Positions 33,101-45,600 of a stretch of DNA of 64,000 nt are shown piece after piece. The translations under genes and the position numbers were made by a program. Below the pieces are notes generated by a model. The model was not told the origin of the DNA and did no database searches. It saw only the letters and a list, made by a program, of their open reading frames with translations. The stretch spans positions 8,096,001 to 8,160,000 of the forward strand of contig NC_084774.1 of the NCBI RefSeq assembly GCF_028858725.1, given 5' to 3'. The stretch's first letter is position 1, and every line of letters begins with the position of its first letter. Source of the DNA: Colius striatus. Its lineage: Eukaryota > Chordata > Aves > Coliiformes > Coliidae.

Positions 33101-36100
33101 GACCGTGGCACGGGCAGAGGCCACTGCTCAGGGCACAGGCAGCAGCTGGCTCCCTGAGGGCACTGCTCCTCTTTGGGGCTTTTGGTGGCTGTGGGCAGCT
33201 CTGGTCAGCAGCTGAGCAAAAGGGCTTTGCACCATGCCAGGGCTGCTGGTGGCATGTGGGGAGCGCACACAGGGGCTCCTGTTCCCGGCAGTGGGGGGCT
33301 GGGGGCCTGAGGGGCAGGGCAGGCAGCAGGCAGCCTCTCCTTTGGGAGTAGAAGGGTTTTTTCCCAAGAAAAAGCAGTCTGATTGTGCCCTTGGCCCTGC
33401 AGCCAGGTCTGGGGGCAGCCAAAGGACGTCTGATAGCTGTGGCCCCGTGGGATCAAAGTGTCGTCTGCTCACGAGGCAGCAGGAGCAACGTGCTGGTGCT
33501 GGGCTCTGTCTGTGCTCAGCACACGCTGAGCCAGGGGCTGTTGTCGAGAAGTGCAGAGCACTGAACCAGCATGGCCTGCGCCAGCCAGCTGATAACCAGC
33601 TTCTCTGGAAGGCCCTGGGGCAAGACACTGCAGCTCACTTCTAAAGGGGGCGTTGAGGAGGAATTTGTTATGTCACCATCTTTGTTCTTGGGCCCAGACT
33701 GTGTTTTTGTTTAAAAGGATGGAGAAACACAAACCACTGGAGAAACACAAACCAAACCACTCTCCTGTGTCTAGATAATTTGGTCTGGCTGGGGAAGGGT
33801 CTTCCTGACCCTCAGAAGGGACCTTCCCTGGAGGGTTCCCTGGGGCTGGAGCTGCCTCGTCCCACTGCCCTGGGGTGATGGGACAGCAGCCTGTGCAGGG
33901 CAGATGGACTCCCCAGCCACTGAAGCCTTTCAGAGCCAGTGGCCCCATGGTGGCCACCAGCAGGGGCCCGTGGCACAAGAGAGTGGGCTGTGGGCTGCAG
34001 GGCTCAGACAAGGATCCACTGCCAGGGCAGCCATGAGCACGGCGTTTAGCAACCTGAACTGGTTGAACCTGGTGCAGAGCTCAATTCCATTCTCTCAGTG
34101 TCATTTCCCAGCAGTTTGCTGGAAAACCTCCAGCCCTCCTGCCCCAGGGTGCCCACTGCTCCCAGACACCTCTCTGAGGAATCCTCACAGCAGACAGGCT
34201 CTGCTGGGCTTGTGGGGAGGGATGCGAGAGGGGTCTCCTCTCCCTGCCCTGGTTTGGGGTGTAGTGTCTGTGTTTAGGTGCCTGAAGCTGTGTGGTTCCC
34301 CCTGTGAGTGATGTGCTTCCCCTTGTGAGTGATGTGCTTCCCCTCATGCAGGGGGTTGCCTGGGGGTGAGTGTCTGCTGGGCCCCTGACTGAGCGTCTGC
34401 ACATGTTTTCCAGCCATCCTTGGGATGGGGCACAGCTGGGATTCTGGGGTCAGACCAGACTGAAGTTGCAGTCACCCCATCAGCATTACCTTTCTTGCCT
34501 CTGGTATTGACCATTCCTCTGTGTTTCCACGTCGTGTGGCCGCCCTGCAGCTCAGCAGGAGCAGCACCCACCCGGCCTGACAGCGGGCAAGACCCTAGTT
34601 TAGTCTGTCAGAGCAGGAGCTGCTTTGGGCCATCCCCTCTTGCAGCCACTCCTGAGCCTCTGGCTGAGCCAAGGAGGGAGCTATCTGGCTTTGTGTTGCC
34701 GTTGGTTTCTTCTTGCACTGAGGCCCCCTCGGTGTTTACCTGCTGGAACCAGAGCCGCTGCCTCGGTTGCCCTCAGGATGAATCCAGGCACGACCGTGTT
34801 TCTGCTGCAGTATGGGCCAAGCCCCCTCCAAAGACAGGCAGCTGTTTGCTGCCAAGCCCTAGTGCCAGGGCTGGGAATGGGCTGTGGCAGCCCCGCTGGC
34901 ACCAGCGCTGCTGGGAGTCCCGTCTGGGGGGTCGTGTGCTGCGCCTTTGCCTTCCCACCATGTCCACGCCTTCCTCCTCTGCTGGGGTGAGCTCTGTAGC
35001 CCAGGTGCCTCTTTCCCTGCCTGCTTCTTCCTTCCTCTTGTGTCTGTCTCACTATAACTGGTAACTGAAGTGTCGTCCCTCATGTCCCCACGAGCTGCAG
35101 GGCAGGGCTTCATGAGAACTGTGCAGTGAGGAGGAAGGTTGCAGTCGCTCGGTCAGAGCTCCCTGCTCTGTGCCACAGCTTCCCCCATGGCCAGTGCCCT
35201 TACCCATCATCCCACTTGGTTTTGCCACCTTCTGCATCTTCACATTTATTACCTTTTCCTTTGGAAGAAAGTATTTCCCTGGGGCTGGTGGGGTTGCCCT
35301 CAGCAGGCTGCGCTGGCCACAGCCCCCTGGCACTGCTGGACACCCTGCAGCCCCACACTGACAGACACCCCTGGCACTGCCAAACACCCCTGGCACTGCC
35401 AAACACCCCTGGCACTGCTGAACACCCCTCAGCCCCACACTGTCAGACACCCCTGGCACTGCCAAACACCCCTGGCACTGCTGGACACCCCTCAGCCCCT
35501 GGCACTGCTGGACACCCCCTCAGCCTGTGACAAATGATTTTGTTGTTTCATGAGTGGGAAATAGACATTGATGAACTCCTGCACTTGCCTTTCCAGAAAG
35601 GTTATAGCTTAATTGGTCAGACTTGGGGTAATAAATTGTAGCGATAAGAAAATTGTTGCAGAATGCTGCAAAGCCAGTTTTTGGTAGGTGGCACCCAGCA
35701 GTGCCCACCCAGCAGTGGGGGCTGAGGATAGTGATGGTGAGCACAAGGCTCCTCTGAGGAAACACTTTGCCCTCCAGCCAGGGGCCTGAGTTCTGTTATC
35801 AGTTCATCTCAGGATTTGCAAAATATCCTTTTATTTTTCTTCCTTTTCTTTTGGAAAAAAGCCAACAACAGGAAAGCCATTGTTTGCTTTGTTCAGAACA
35901 ATCTGAATCCCATCTGCTTTGAAAGATGATTCTGTTTCTCCATGGCAAGTGCTGCTCTCCCTAACCTACAAGCTACAGTTTCAAACGTCCCAGCTTTTTC
36001 CTGGCCCTGTCAGGCAGTGTGAGAGGGGGAAAAGGGCTCTTCCCAGCAGGGCAGAGGAGAGGGGACTGAGGATGTTCATGCTGCAGACATCCCTATTGCT

Positions 36101-38230
36101 GCTGCTTAAGAGTGGCCCTTTAGCAACTGCCCTGCCTCACAGGGTTTGCCCCAGCCCTGCTCACCACCATCAGCCCCCTGCTGAGGTGCAGCAAAAGAGG
36201 GGCTGGGTATGACCCCTGGCCAGGGACTGGTGCCCCTTGCTCTCTGTCTTGGCTCCCCCCAGAGTTTATTTCTTAACCCCCACGTCCAGGTCTTCCTGGA
36301 TTTCCCTCAGGCTCCTCACAAGGCCTTGGGGCAGCCCATCCCCTCCCAGCCCGTCCTGGGGCAGGGCAGGAGCCCCTAGAGCCCGGCAGCCCGAGGGGAG
36401 GGGTGAGGGGGTCTCCTCTGCACAGCGGGATCCTGAGGCCAAAACCCTTCCAGGTGAGGTGAGGGGATGCTGAGACACAATCTGGCTTAGCTCCAGGTGT
36501 GATGATGATCAAGCAGCAGCCCAGTTTGAGAGCCTTTCCAAAGGGCTTCCAGGAAATTGGCTATGTAAACAGAAGTAAAAGAAACCCGCTGAGCACTGCT
36601 TTCATTTCGATGTGGAAGCTGAAACGGACCTTACTTGCCCCAGTTAAATAGAGAAGCAACTTCACATAGGGCTGTGAAGCCCAGGGCTTGGTCCCTCACA
36701 GGTTGGAGTCGATTCAGCCTCTGACCCTGTGTCACTGCTGGGGACGGTGCAGGGGAACAGCCAAATGCAGCCCAGCCTCTGAGGCACCGAGGTGTGAGCC
36801 CTGTTAGCAAGCACTTTGGAATCAATAGGGAGTTTTACTCGTGGCTGTCAGAGAGGTTTCATCTCCTGAATGATATGATGGAGCAAAGGAGATCCCACCC
36901 AGCCGCCAGCCCGTGTTCCCACAGCTCTGTCTGTCTACACCACAGCTGGAGGGCACTCAGGATTAATCAGAATAATCAGTCCCCAGAATGACAAAGCTAC
37001 TGATGAGCATTTTTTGTCTTGTCACAGCCTGACAGTGCTGTGGCCCTGGGAGCACTGCAGGGCGATGAGTATCCGCCTCGGCTGGGAGTGGGAGATGCTC
37101 ATGCAGCGACACAGCCTGGCAGCCTGCAGTGAGGGGTTCAGAGCTGACGATGGCATCACCCACCCGTTTCCACGCCATGTTCTTTCACTACTGGTATTCT
37201 CATTTCTCTTCCTCGCTCTTGTTCTTGCTGCCAGCAGAGCAGAAAATGGAGGGAGGGAACTCTCAGGCTTGGCTTTAAGTGCTTCTGGAGCTGGAAGAGA
37301 CTGTTGGCCGCTGTGATGGGCTGGGCACTGTCCAGGTGAGCATGGCCACGCGTGCGGGGCTGGGGAGTGATGTGCTCACGGGGACATGGGGCAGGAGGAG
37401 CTGCATCCCTCTGCTCCTCCAGATTTCTGTGCTACCTCCTAAGACCAGCTGGGATGGGTCTTCTCTTCGTTAATGCTGCCGCTAATGAGCTGAGCAGGAG
37501 GAGAGTGGCACGGCAGGGGCAGTGGGACTGCAGCCTCCAGAGAGGAGCTCAGCGGGGCTTGGCTGGGGACTTGGCAAAAACAAAGCTGAGGGGGGTATGA
37601 GTGATGCTCCCAGGCACAGGGATGGGCACATGCCCTTTGCCCAGGCACAGCCCTGCACAGGGCCCTGAGCCACAACTGTGCTGTGGTAGGGACGAGGAGA
37701 GTGTTTTTCTGGAACAGCCTCTGTGTGAGATGTTGCTTTTCCTGTGCTCTCTTCATGAGCTCATGCTGAGCTGCCCAGGTGGTGGGCGGCACAGTCCCTG
37801 CCCCCTGCCAGGACAGCCGGTGTGGCTCGGTGGGATGTGCCCCTGGGGATGGCATTGGGTGTCCATCAGTGAGGTCATGCCCAGATCCCCAAGGCTTTGG
37901 GACAGCACGTTCCCAGCCAGGGGGGAGACTGGGCAGGGATGTGCCAGGGAGGGGAGGGGATGAGATAGGAGTGAGAACTGGAGACATTTCTTTTAACCCC
38001 AAAACAAAAGGGGGAGGGGAACAGGGGCAAGCCAACAGCAGTTTGAGCAGGACTGCCAGGGGGCAGGAGAGCCGGGCTGTGCTGCAGCCCGCGCAGGGGA
38101 CGCGGGAGCCTGGTGTGGCAGCACCGGCTGCCCCTTGGCACGGGGCTGGGGCAGCTGGAGGGGAGCCTGGGCGAGGAGCTGGCCCCAGGCTCTGGGCATG
38201 ACATGACTTTTGTTTCTGCTCCACGAGGAC
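30160..38230. other. Intergenic interval between TGM2 promoter and KIAA1755 3' end
   Basis: About 8 kb without a gene I can support. It contains several minor tandem repeats: a 19 bp unit twice at about 33721-33763, a 21 bp unit twice at about 34303-34343, and a larger 20 bp-unit array at 35326-35524. As the upstream flank of TGM2 it may hold enhancers, but none can be recognised from the sequence. Confidence 0.6.
35326..35524. repeat. Tandem array of about 20 bp units (CCCCTGGCACTGCCAAACAC)
   Basis: The 20 bp phrase and close variants ending in TGCTGGACAC or TGCTGAACAC repeat about nine times, interrupted by CTCAGCCCCACACTGTCAGA segments that themselves recur. It is a hierarchical minisatellite in the TGM2 upstream region. 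Confidence 0.8.
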
Positions 38231-38234
38231 CGTG

Positions 38235-38710
38235 CCAGGCACTTCGCTTCAGGTTTATTAACATGAATCACGTTAGTCCCACGTTAACGAGCGCACACGG
38301 ACGTCGTTGCTTGGCTGGAGCTGCAGCAGCGGCACAGGGACGGTGCGAGTGCCCGGCAGAGCGGGGCCAGGGCAGGACCCGCCGCCAGAAACGCCTCAGC
38401 ACGGGGTTGTGCTCCCATGAGACACCCTGAGCGTGGCTGCAGGGAACCCTCAGCGCTGTCCCCAGCAAACCCGGCTCTTGAGGGGTAAAGGCACTTCAGG
38501 TGAGGATTGCTACACACCTAGTAGATTATTAATGAACCTGGTGAGGCTGGTGAGGGGGTTGCTGCCTTTACACAGCGGGGAGAGTGCTAAGTGTGGAGAG
38601 CTGAAGGATTCTGGGGTGGCAGGTTGGGCAGTGGGTGCCACTGTCCCACCTCTGAGTGACTGGGACTTCCACAACTGGACAGAAACAGCCCCAATGGGAA
38701 GGGTCTGGTT
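38235..38710 (-). other. KIAA1755: KIAA1755 3' untranslated region and poly(A) signal
   Basis: Reading on the minus strand past the TAA stop, AATAAA occurs at 38254-38259 (TTTATT on the plus strand). This gives a UTR of about 470 bases with cleavage near 38,235. Assignment is by motif and position. Confidence 0.5.
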
Positions 38711-39622
38711 TTACTGGGCATTTGCTTTAGCTGGACTCTCGGTGTGGTGGTTCTCCAGGTAAACAATCTGGGGATGCTTTTCAGAGGAGCAAGGTGGTCT
38801 GGGACTCTGGAGGTCCCGGGGCAAAGGCAGGCTCGCTGCTGGGGCTTCTTCCGCGCAGTTCTGTGAGTCTGAGTCTTCAGAGGAGAAACTGCTCTGGCTG
38901 GAAACCTGGAAGTACTGGGTGGCTTCTGCCCACTTGTCTGCAGACAGCCCCTGCATGCCGGGGGCTGAGACAGTCCCGTGACACAGCGGGTCAGCCCCTG
39001 GGACACGTGCCCAGGGAGGCAGGGTGAGGGGCTGCCTCTGAGGGGGCTGCTGGCGCTCCTGGGCGAGCTGTCCTGCAGCTCTGGGGCAGGCTCCAGGCTC
39101 GGCTTGTGGGTGGGAGGTGTCGGCAGAGACGTGGCAGTGCCAGGCAGGTTCACCCTCCGGCCCCTGAGAGCAGCGGGGCTGCGGGGAGCTCGGCTGTCCT
39201 GGCCCCCCGGCACTGGGCTCCGGCTGCTCCACTGCCCCCCGGCCACCCGGCTTGGCTGGCTCGGGGCTGGCGGCTGCTCTGCAGACTGAGGCTTCCTTGC
39301 CAGGGGCTGTGGACCCCGAGCCAGGGGGGCTGAAGGCATCTCCCTGCCCGTCGGCTCGCGCTCCCCAGGCCTCCTGCAGCTCTGCCAGCATCTCCTCCAG
39401 GATCTGGCGCGTGTCCTGGTACCTGTGCCGCGCCTCCGCCCAGGCTGCCAGCCCTCGGCTGCTCTGCATCCTGCGCACCTGACCCTTCAGCTCCTGCAGC
39501 TTCTCCAGGGCCAACTCCACCGACAGCTTCTGGAAGGAGCTCTGCAGGCACTGCAGCGCCTGTCCCTCCCCGTGCCTGCCCCGGCCCGAGCGCTGCCTGC
39601 AGTCCAGCTTCAGCCCCGCGAT
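38711..39622 (-). CDS. KIAA1755: KIAA1755 exon 14: final helix and disordered C-terminal tail
   Basis: This 912-base exon encodes residues 926-1228 and the TAA stop. The first 90 or so residues are helical ([39 protein letters not shown]). The rest is low complexity, rich in Pro, Gly, Ser and Gln. Near the end is a serine/acid cluster, [17 protein letters not shown], that looks like a casein-kinase-type phosphorylation region (inference). There is no sign of a DH or PH domain. Confidence 0.88.
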   Translation of the reverse strand: MAGLKLDCRQRSGRGRHGEGQALQCLQSSFQKLSVELALEKLQELKGQVRRMQSSRGLAAWAEARHRYQDTRQILEEMLAELQEAWGARADGQGDAFSPPGSGSTAPGKEASVCRAAASPEPAKPGGRGAVEQPEPSAGGPGQPSSPQPRCSQGPEGEPAWHCHVSADTSHPQAEPGACPRAAGQLAQERQQPPQRQPLTLPPWARVPGADPLCHGTVSAPGMQGLSADKWAEATQYFQVSSQSSFSSEDSDSQNCAEEAPAASLPLPRDLQSPRPPCSSEKHPQIVYLENHHTESPAKANAQ

Positions 39623-42600
39623 CTGGGAGAGAGGCGAGGGCAGGTGCTGTGAGGGCTGCGCGGGCAGCAGCGGGCGCTGCAGGAGGAGACCGCAGCACTC
39701 ACCTTGCTGGAGAAGCGGCCGAGCTCCTGCAGCAGCTCCCGCTCCGTCTGCCGCCGCTCCACCTGCCTGGAGAAGCTCATCAGCTTCGTCTGGAACAGGG
39801 CTGCGGCCGCCTGGAAGGGATCAGCCTCGGGGAAAGCCGCGTCTCGGACCTGGGCCGCCTGCTGACACAGCGCCAGGCCGTGCCGGTACTGAGCCTGCAG
39901 GGACGGCAGAAGGGAACAGCTCCAGGCTTGGGGACACGTGTGGGGGTCAGGCTGTGCAGGGCAGTGCTCAGCATCCTCATCCAAGCTACATGGGAAACGG
40001 TTCTGAGCAAGTGACAAGAATGGGGAATCCCCAACTCTCTGCCTTGGCTCAGCTCATTATGCACCGTCCTGCCCTAGTTGGTGTCACCTTGCTTCATCCT
40101 CTCTGTGGTGCACAGAACTAAGGGGCCTCCATATCTAGAGCCATGGGAGGAACAAAACCTTGTCACCACGTTATTTGTTGTCTGATGGACATCCAGGCTC
40201 TGCAGCCTGTGGAAGGAATGGAGCTGGAAGGATGGAGCACGGGAGGGATAACGGCAGCCCCAGCCTGAAGTGCATCAAGGAGCTGTGGAACTGTCCCCCT
40301 CACCAGAGCAGGAAGGCCCAAAGGCCCTGGCACATCTGGGCTTGAAAACTGGAGCATCACCCAGCCAGCCTGGGGACACAGCTTTACCCAGAAGCCTCAC
40401 TCCAAACCTGGGGGATTTGAGCTGATTGTATCAGACTTTGTAACGATGTTAGAACATGTTTGGTTTCTGCTGAGCACCAGGCAGGAGCTGGAGCCCCCTG
40501 GCAGCAGCACCCCAGGGATGCCTCACAAACAGTCCCCTCCCAACATACTGTTGCCTGGACCAGGAACTCATCAAACTGCTCAGCAGAGCTCTGGAAGCTG
40601 CTGGGGCTCTGCTCCTCTGCACCCAACTCCTGCAGCCGTGCTGCTGCCTCCCCGTCCAGCCAGACCCCCAGCTGCAAGAGAGAGCAGGGCATAGGGTCAG
40701 GCAGCACCAGAAGTGGCACCAGCACTTCCACAGCACCTCCCTTTCCTTCCCTTCCCTGCCCTTCCCTGCCCAGGGTGTCTCATCCCACCCCATCCCATCC
40801 CACCCCATCCCATCCCACCCCACCCCATCCCACCCCAGGCGCAGTCACGCACAGTTGTCCCATAACTGAAATCAAAGCACCAGGAATCCTGTTATTCTTT
40901 GGGCTTCCTTCATCTTCAAAAACTGAGGAAACGTGCCCAAAACGCTCAGCTGTGGGAACACCACCGAGGGCAACCTCAGCGTGCTGCACCCCGAGCAGCA
41001 CACAGGGACCCCACACTCACCTTGCTGAACTCGGCCTCGAGCTCCCGGATCTTTTGGAGGAACTCCAGGTGCTCCAGGCAGCTGTTGGACTGGGACACCA
41101 GGTCGTGAAGCTCTTCCTCCAGCTGGCTGTAGAGCCCCTCAGCCTCCTCCATGCTGGCCCTGGCAGTCAGGGAGCAGGGGGCCCGTCAGCACCAGTGCTG
41201 CTGGGGGAGCTGCCGGCTCTGGCAGGCAGGAGCCTCGGGATGAGGCAGCTCCCTGGAAGTGGGTGCTGGCATGTGGTCATGCGGGCAGCCAGGAGCCAAG
41301 GGAGCAGATGGGCAATGACCCAACGAGTGCTGGCTGGCCCAGACAGGAGACACCCAAGAGACCTCATGAACCCTCAGAGCCCACCCAGGACATGAGGACG
41401 CTCCCAGTGGGCTCCGGGCCCTGCATGTGCCCACGGAGCAAGGGGATGGCAGGGACCCCAGGATGGTTGGCAGCCAGTGCAGCCCAGCCCAGGGGCTCCA
41501 GAGCTGCCTGTGTGTGTGGGCTGTGGCCGAGCGTGGCGGCGTTGGACCATTGCAGCGTGGCCGGAGCAGCGCAGCACCGCCGGGGCTTGGCCCCATCTAG
41601 TGGCTTTGCCTCAGCCCAGCCCTGGGCTCGCTGCCAGCTGTGCTGAGCAGCCCTGGAGCCTGGCCCTGGGGCAGGAGACTCCCAGGCACCTGGGGAACCT
41701 TCCCCTGCCCAGGAGAGGGGAAATCCTGCAAAGGGCTGTCAGCTCGTGCTGTGGGGACCAGGCTGTTCCCGGGGAGGTGGCTCTGTCGGCCAGGGCAGGA
41801 GGCCGGGAGTCCCCGGCACAGCCACATCCTCCTACCTGACGTGTGCCGAGGCGCGGAGCCGTGCAGCCTCCCTGCGCAGCCGGGCCAGCACGGCCCCTGC
41901 CTCCCGCTGCGCCTGCACCAGCTGCGGGTCGCTCAGCACCCTCCGCATCAGCTCCCGGTGCCTCGCGATGCAGGCGGCCGCATCCTGCAGAGAGAGGGGC
42001 AGACACTGCTCACCTGGCAGCTCCCAGGCTGGTGCAGGACCAGCACCTAGAGCTGCACCCTGAGGGACGAGCAAAGGGACCCACGGCCCACCCCACAGCC
42101 AGGAGAGCTGGTCTAGGAGTGGCTGCACTGAGGTTTGGAGAGGTGCAGTGAAATGTCTGTGTGCTGTGCTGCAGATGAGCTCTTTGGAAAGCTCTGTGCC
42201 CTGCACCCTACCTGTGTCCCTGCCAGCGCATCGGTGCTCCGCAGCTCCTGGATGCAGCTCTGCAGCAGCTCTGATGCCCGCCTGAGGCTGGCTGAGAAGG
42301 GATGCAGCTTCTGCAGGTGAGATGCACAGTGGGTCAGTGCGGCTGTGGTGGCTGGGCAGGCAGTGGGGTGGGAGGGCTGCCTGCCTGGGAGGAGGAGCAG
42401 GAGAAGTGCTAGGCCAGAGCAGGGAATAACTGTGTGGCACCGGGTTAAAGCTGAAGAGGAAGGGAGTGTGGAGGTGGACAGTTAAAGCCAGGAGGTGAGG
42501 TGATGGCTAACAGTGTGATAACAGACACCTGGAAGAATTGAACCCACTCGCCGTGGCAGTAGGGGAAGGTGCCATCCAGCTCCTGGGGCAGCTGGGAGCT

Positions 42601-45600
42601 GTCGACGTAGCGGCCCAGAGCCTTCAGCGATGCCAGGGTCTCCACCTGTGGGACATGGGGCTCGTGAGGAAACAGAAACCTGCCCAGGGATGGCCTGAAG
42701 CAGGGGGCACAGCCCTGCCCTGCCCGTTCACAGCCCTGATCAGAGCATCTGCCAGCAGCTCTGTGTCTGGGTGCATGGGAGATCACTGCAAGAACCTGCC
42801 ACGACAGCCAAGCTGGGTGATCAAGCTCAGTAATACTTCACAATGTATTAAACTGAGCAGCACTGAAAGAACACTAAACCCTTTCCAGTTTAGATTGATT
42901 ATCCCTGTGTCTGGCCACTGGAGGTGAAGGAGAAGCACTTGGCTGCCCTGGGGCAGCCTTCAGCTGCCTGCACAGCCCAGCAAGCCCGAGGGCCAGGGGA
43001 CCTGGCCCAGCGAGGTGCTGCTGTGCCTGGGGTCCCTGAGCAGGGAAAATGGGGTCTCCAGGTGAGGGGATGGAGGGTCCCCCAAAGCAGAAGGTCCCTT
43101 TCAGTCTGGGTCAGCTCTTCCCACAGGAGACAACATGAAGACAGGGACGAGCTCACCTGCACCCCAGGCAGCTTCTCGCGGTGGGTGACCAGCTCCTTCT
43201 CGGCCAGCAGCAGCACAGTGTGCACACAGCCCGGCGAGACGCTCTGCGGGAAGCAGGGAAGAGTCACCGTGACAGAACCCACCTGCAGCCCTCATGGTAC
43301 CCACACCCCTTGGGACAGTGCAGAATGCTCCCACCACTCTGCTGCAGCACCAGCATGGAAACGCTGCCAGGGCCATCAGCTACTGCAGAGCCAGTTGCAG
43401 GTGAGCTCAGTTATCGGGATGCTGAAGGGGTTTAGGGCATGCTGTGCGTGGCAGTGGGGCTGAGGGCAGATCCTGGGGGCTGGGAAGGACCCTTCAGTCC
43501 CAAACCATCACTGCCTCCAGTCCCAAACTGTTGGTGCCTTGAGGCTGGTGCTCAAGAGGCTGGGGAGACACAGGCACTGCATGAGCTGGGTTTAGGGGCT
43601 GGGGGAAGCGAGCTCTTTGTGCCCTGTTGGAGGTTGGTTTGTGATGCTGCAGGTGTGACCAGAAACTGGAGGTTTATCACTGATTTTGGGAGCTACAGGG
43701 AGCTGGGGTGGCTCCTGGGGAGGATGCAGCAAGAGGGATCAGCACATTGCGTTGCAGCCACAGGCAGAGCTGATCCCCACCACAACACTGATGGGTAAAA
43801 CCCTCGAGCGAGGCAAAAACCATGTGGGCTGCCAGAGAGGCCGCTGCCAGCCTGGGCATCACACTGCACGGCAGGCACAGGGAGGCTCTGAGGGACCTCA
43901 GAGGGCAGCAGCACTCTCTGCCAGGCAGAGCCCCCGGCGTGTCCGTGGCACGGGCACACACAGCCCCATGTACCTGGGCAGAGCGCAGGGCTGGGAACAG
44001 GGCGGCAGCGGGCGGCTGCTTCCTGGCATCCACCACGACGGTCACCCCGCTGTCCTTGGCGTCTCGCCTGCCAGGGGGAAGCACTGTAAGCAGGGAGCAG
44101 GTTGTGCTGGGTGGATGTGGCACAGCAGGGGGGTCCCTCCCCTCGGGCAGGACCTGCTCGAAGCCCCATCCCATGGCTCCATGCCCACGGGGTGGCTGCA
44201 GGCAGGACTATGGACACAGTGGGGACATGCAGGATGTGCCCACACCACCATCCCAGCTTGGCCTGGGGGCTGCCTGGGACCCCCGAGCTGGGAAGCAGCC
44301 AGAGGGTCTCTGTCAGTTCCTCCTGGCCCTTACCTGGGGAGGGAGCAGAGGCAGAGGATGAGCCTCGCCAGCTCAGCGGCTGAGCACCACGTGGCCCCCC
44401 AGGCACTGCCGCTGGTGGTCACCACGAGGAGGCTCCTGCCCAGTCTGTCCAAGCTCCCTGCGGAGAAAAGGGTGAGTGACCCCCAGCAGCCCCCCCGAGG
44501 GGCCAGGGCTCCCTACAGCCAAACCACTGCTGGGGCTGTGGGAGTGGGCTCTGCCCTGGCTCAGGGGGCTCAGCCCAGGTTAATACTGTGTGGCCATGGT
44601 GGTGTGCAGCCCCCTGCAGTGGCTGTGCCAGCCCACAAGGGCTCTGGGCATCAGCCTGGAAATGCCACAGGAGTGGAGCTGCTGGGGATGCTTTTCCTGA
44701 CAAAAAGATTGGTTTTGTCACTGTTTTTCAGCTCTTGGGAAGAGGAAGAAGCCAAACATTTAGTGTTTGGCAGCTAAAAGCAGAAGGGCTTCACTGGTGA
44801 GGAATGGTGTGGGAGGGCTCGGTGCAGCTGGGGCCGGGGCAGCTGCTCAGGCTGCCTGCTTGGCTTTATGCTTTTGCAGTTTTTTGCCCAAATGAGTAGA
44901 AATGTTCTGCTTGGGGGCTTCCTGGTCTCCAGCAATGCCCTGAAACCTCCCTCCAGCAGCGCGGTGCTGTCCCTCAGAGGCCTGTCCCTGTGCCCCCGCG
45001 GTACCTGGCAGCGACACGATGCCTGAGCGCAGCAGCCCGGCGTGCAGGTCCCGCCAGGCCGGCGGCTCCCGGCCAGGGCTGCCAGAGCCGGCTGCTGAGG
45101 GACTGCTCTGGCAGCCGGTGCTCTCCAGGGACCGTTGCTCTGCAGTGGCTGCTGCATCCGTACCTGCCCGTGGGGACAGAAGAGAGCAGAGCTGGCGACA
45201 GGCAACGAGGCACAGAAGTGCCAGAGCCCCCGCAGAGCCCGGGCAGGTGCCACAGCTCTGGTTGTGTGGTACCTTTCCCGGCTGGCTTGGCTCTGCCCAT
45301 CCTGGGTGAGTAGATGGCAGACATCTTCTTCCAGGCCCCTTCGTGCTGGCTCGTGGCTTTTTCCTCCCCAGGGGCCGCCCCGAGCCGTGAGCCCTTCAGG
45401 AAGGAGAACTTGTGGCTGGAGCCGGTGGGGAGCCGGGGGCTGCCCTGCCGTGCCAGCGCCTCTGCCTGCAGCCTGGGACTCGCTCGGCGGGGGCGGCGGG
45501 CAGGGAGCGTGGGGCTGCCAGCCCCCGTCCCGTGCTGCACGGGGGTCTCACAGCCGGTGGTGGGGGGTGGCTCGGGGCCGGGGCCGTCTGGCTCCTCCAG

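Noticed and set aside
43686-44777. Plus-strand open frame of about 363 codons
   Set aside because: It runs antisense across KIAA1755 exons 5 and 6 and their introns, with no homology recognised.
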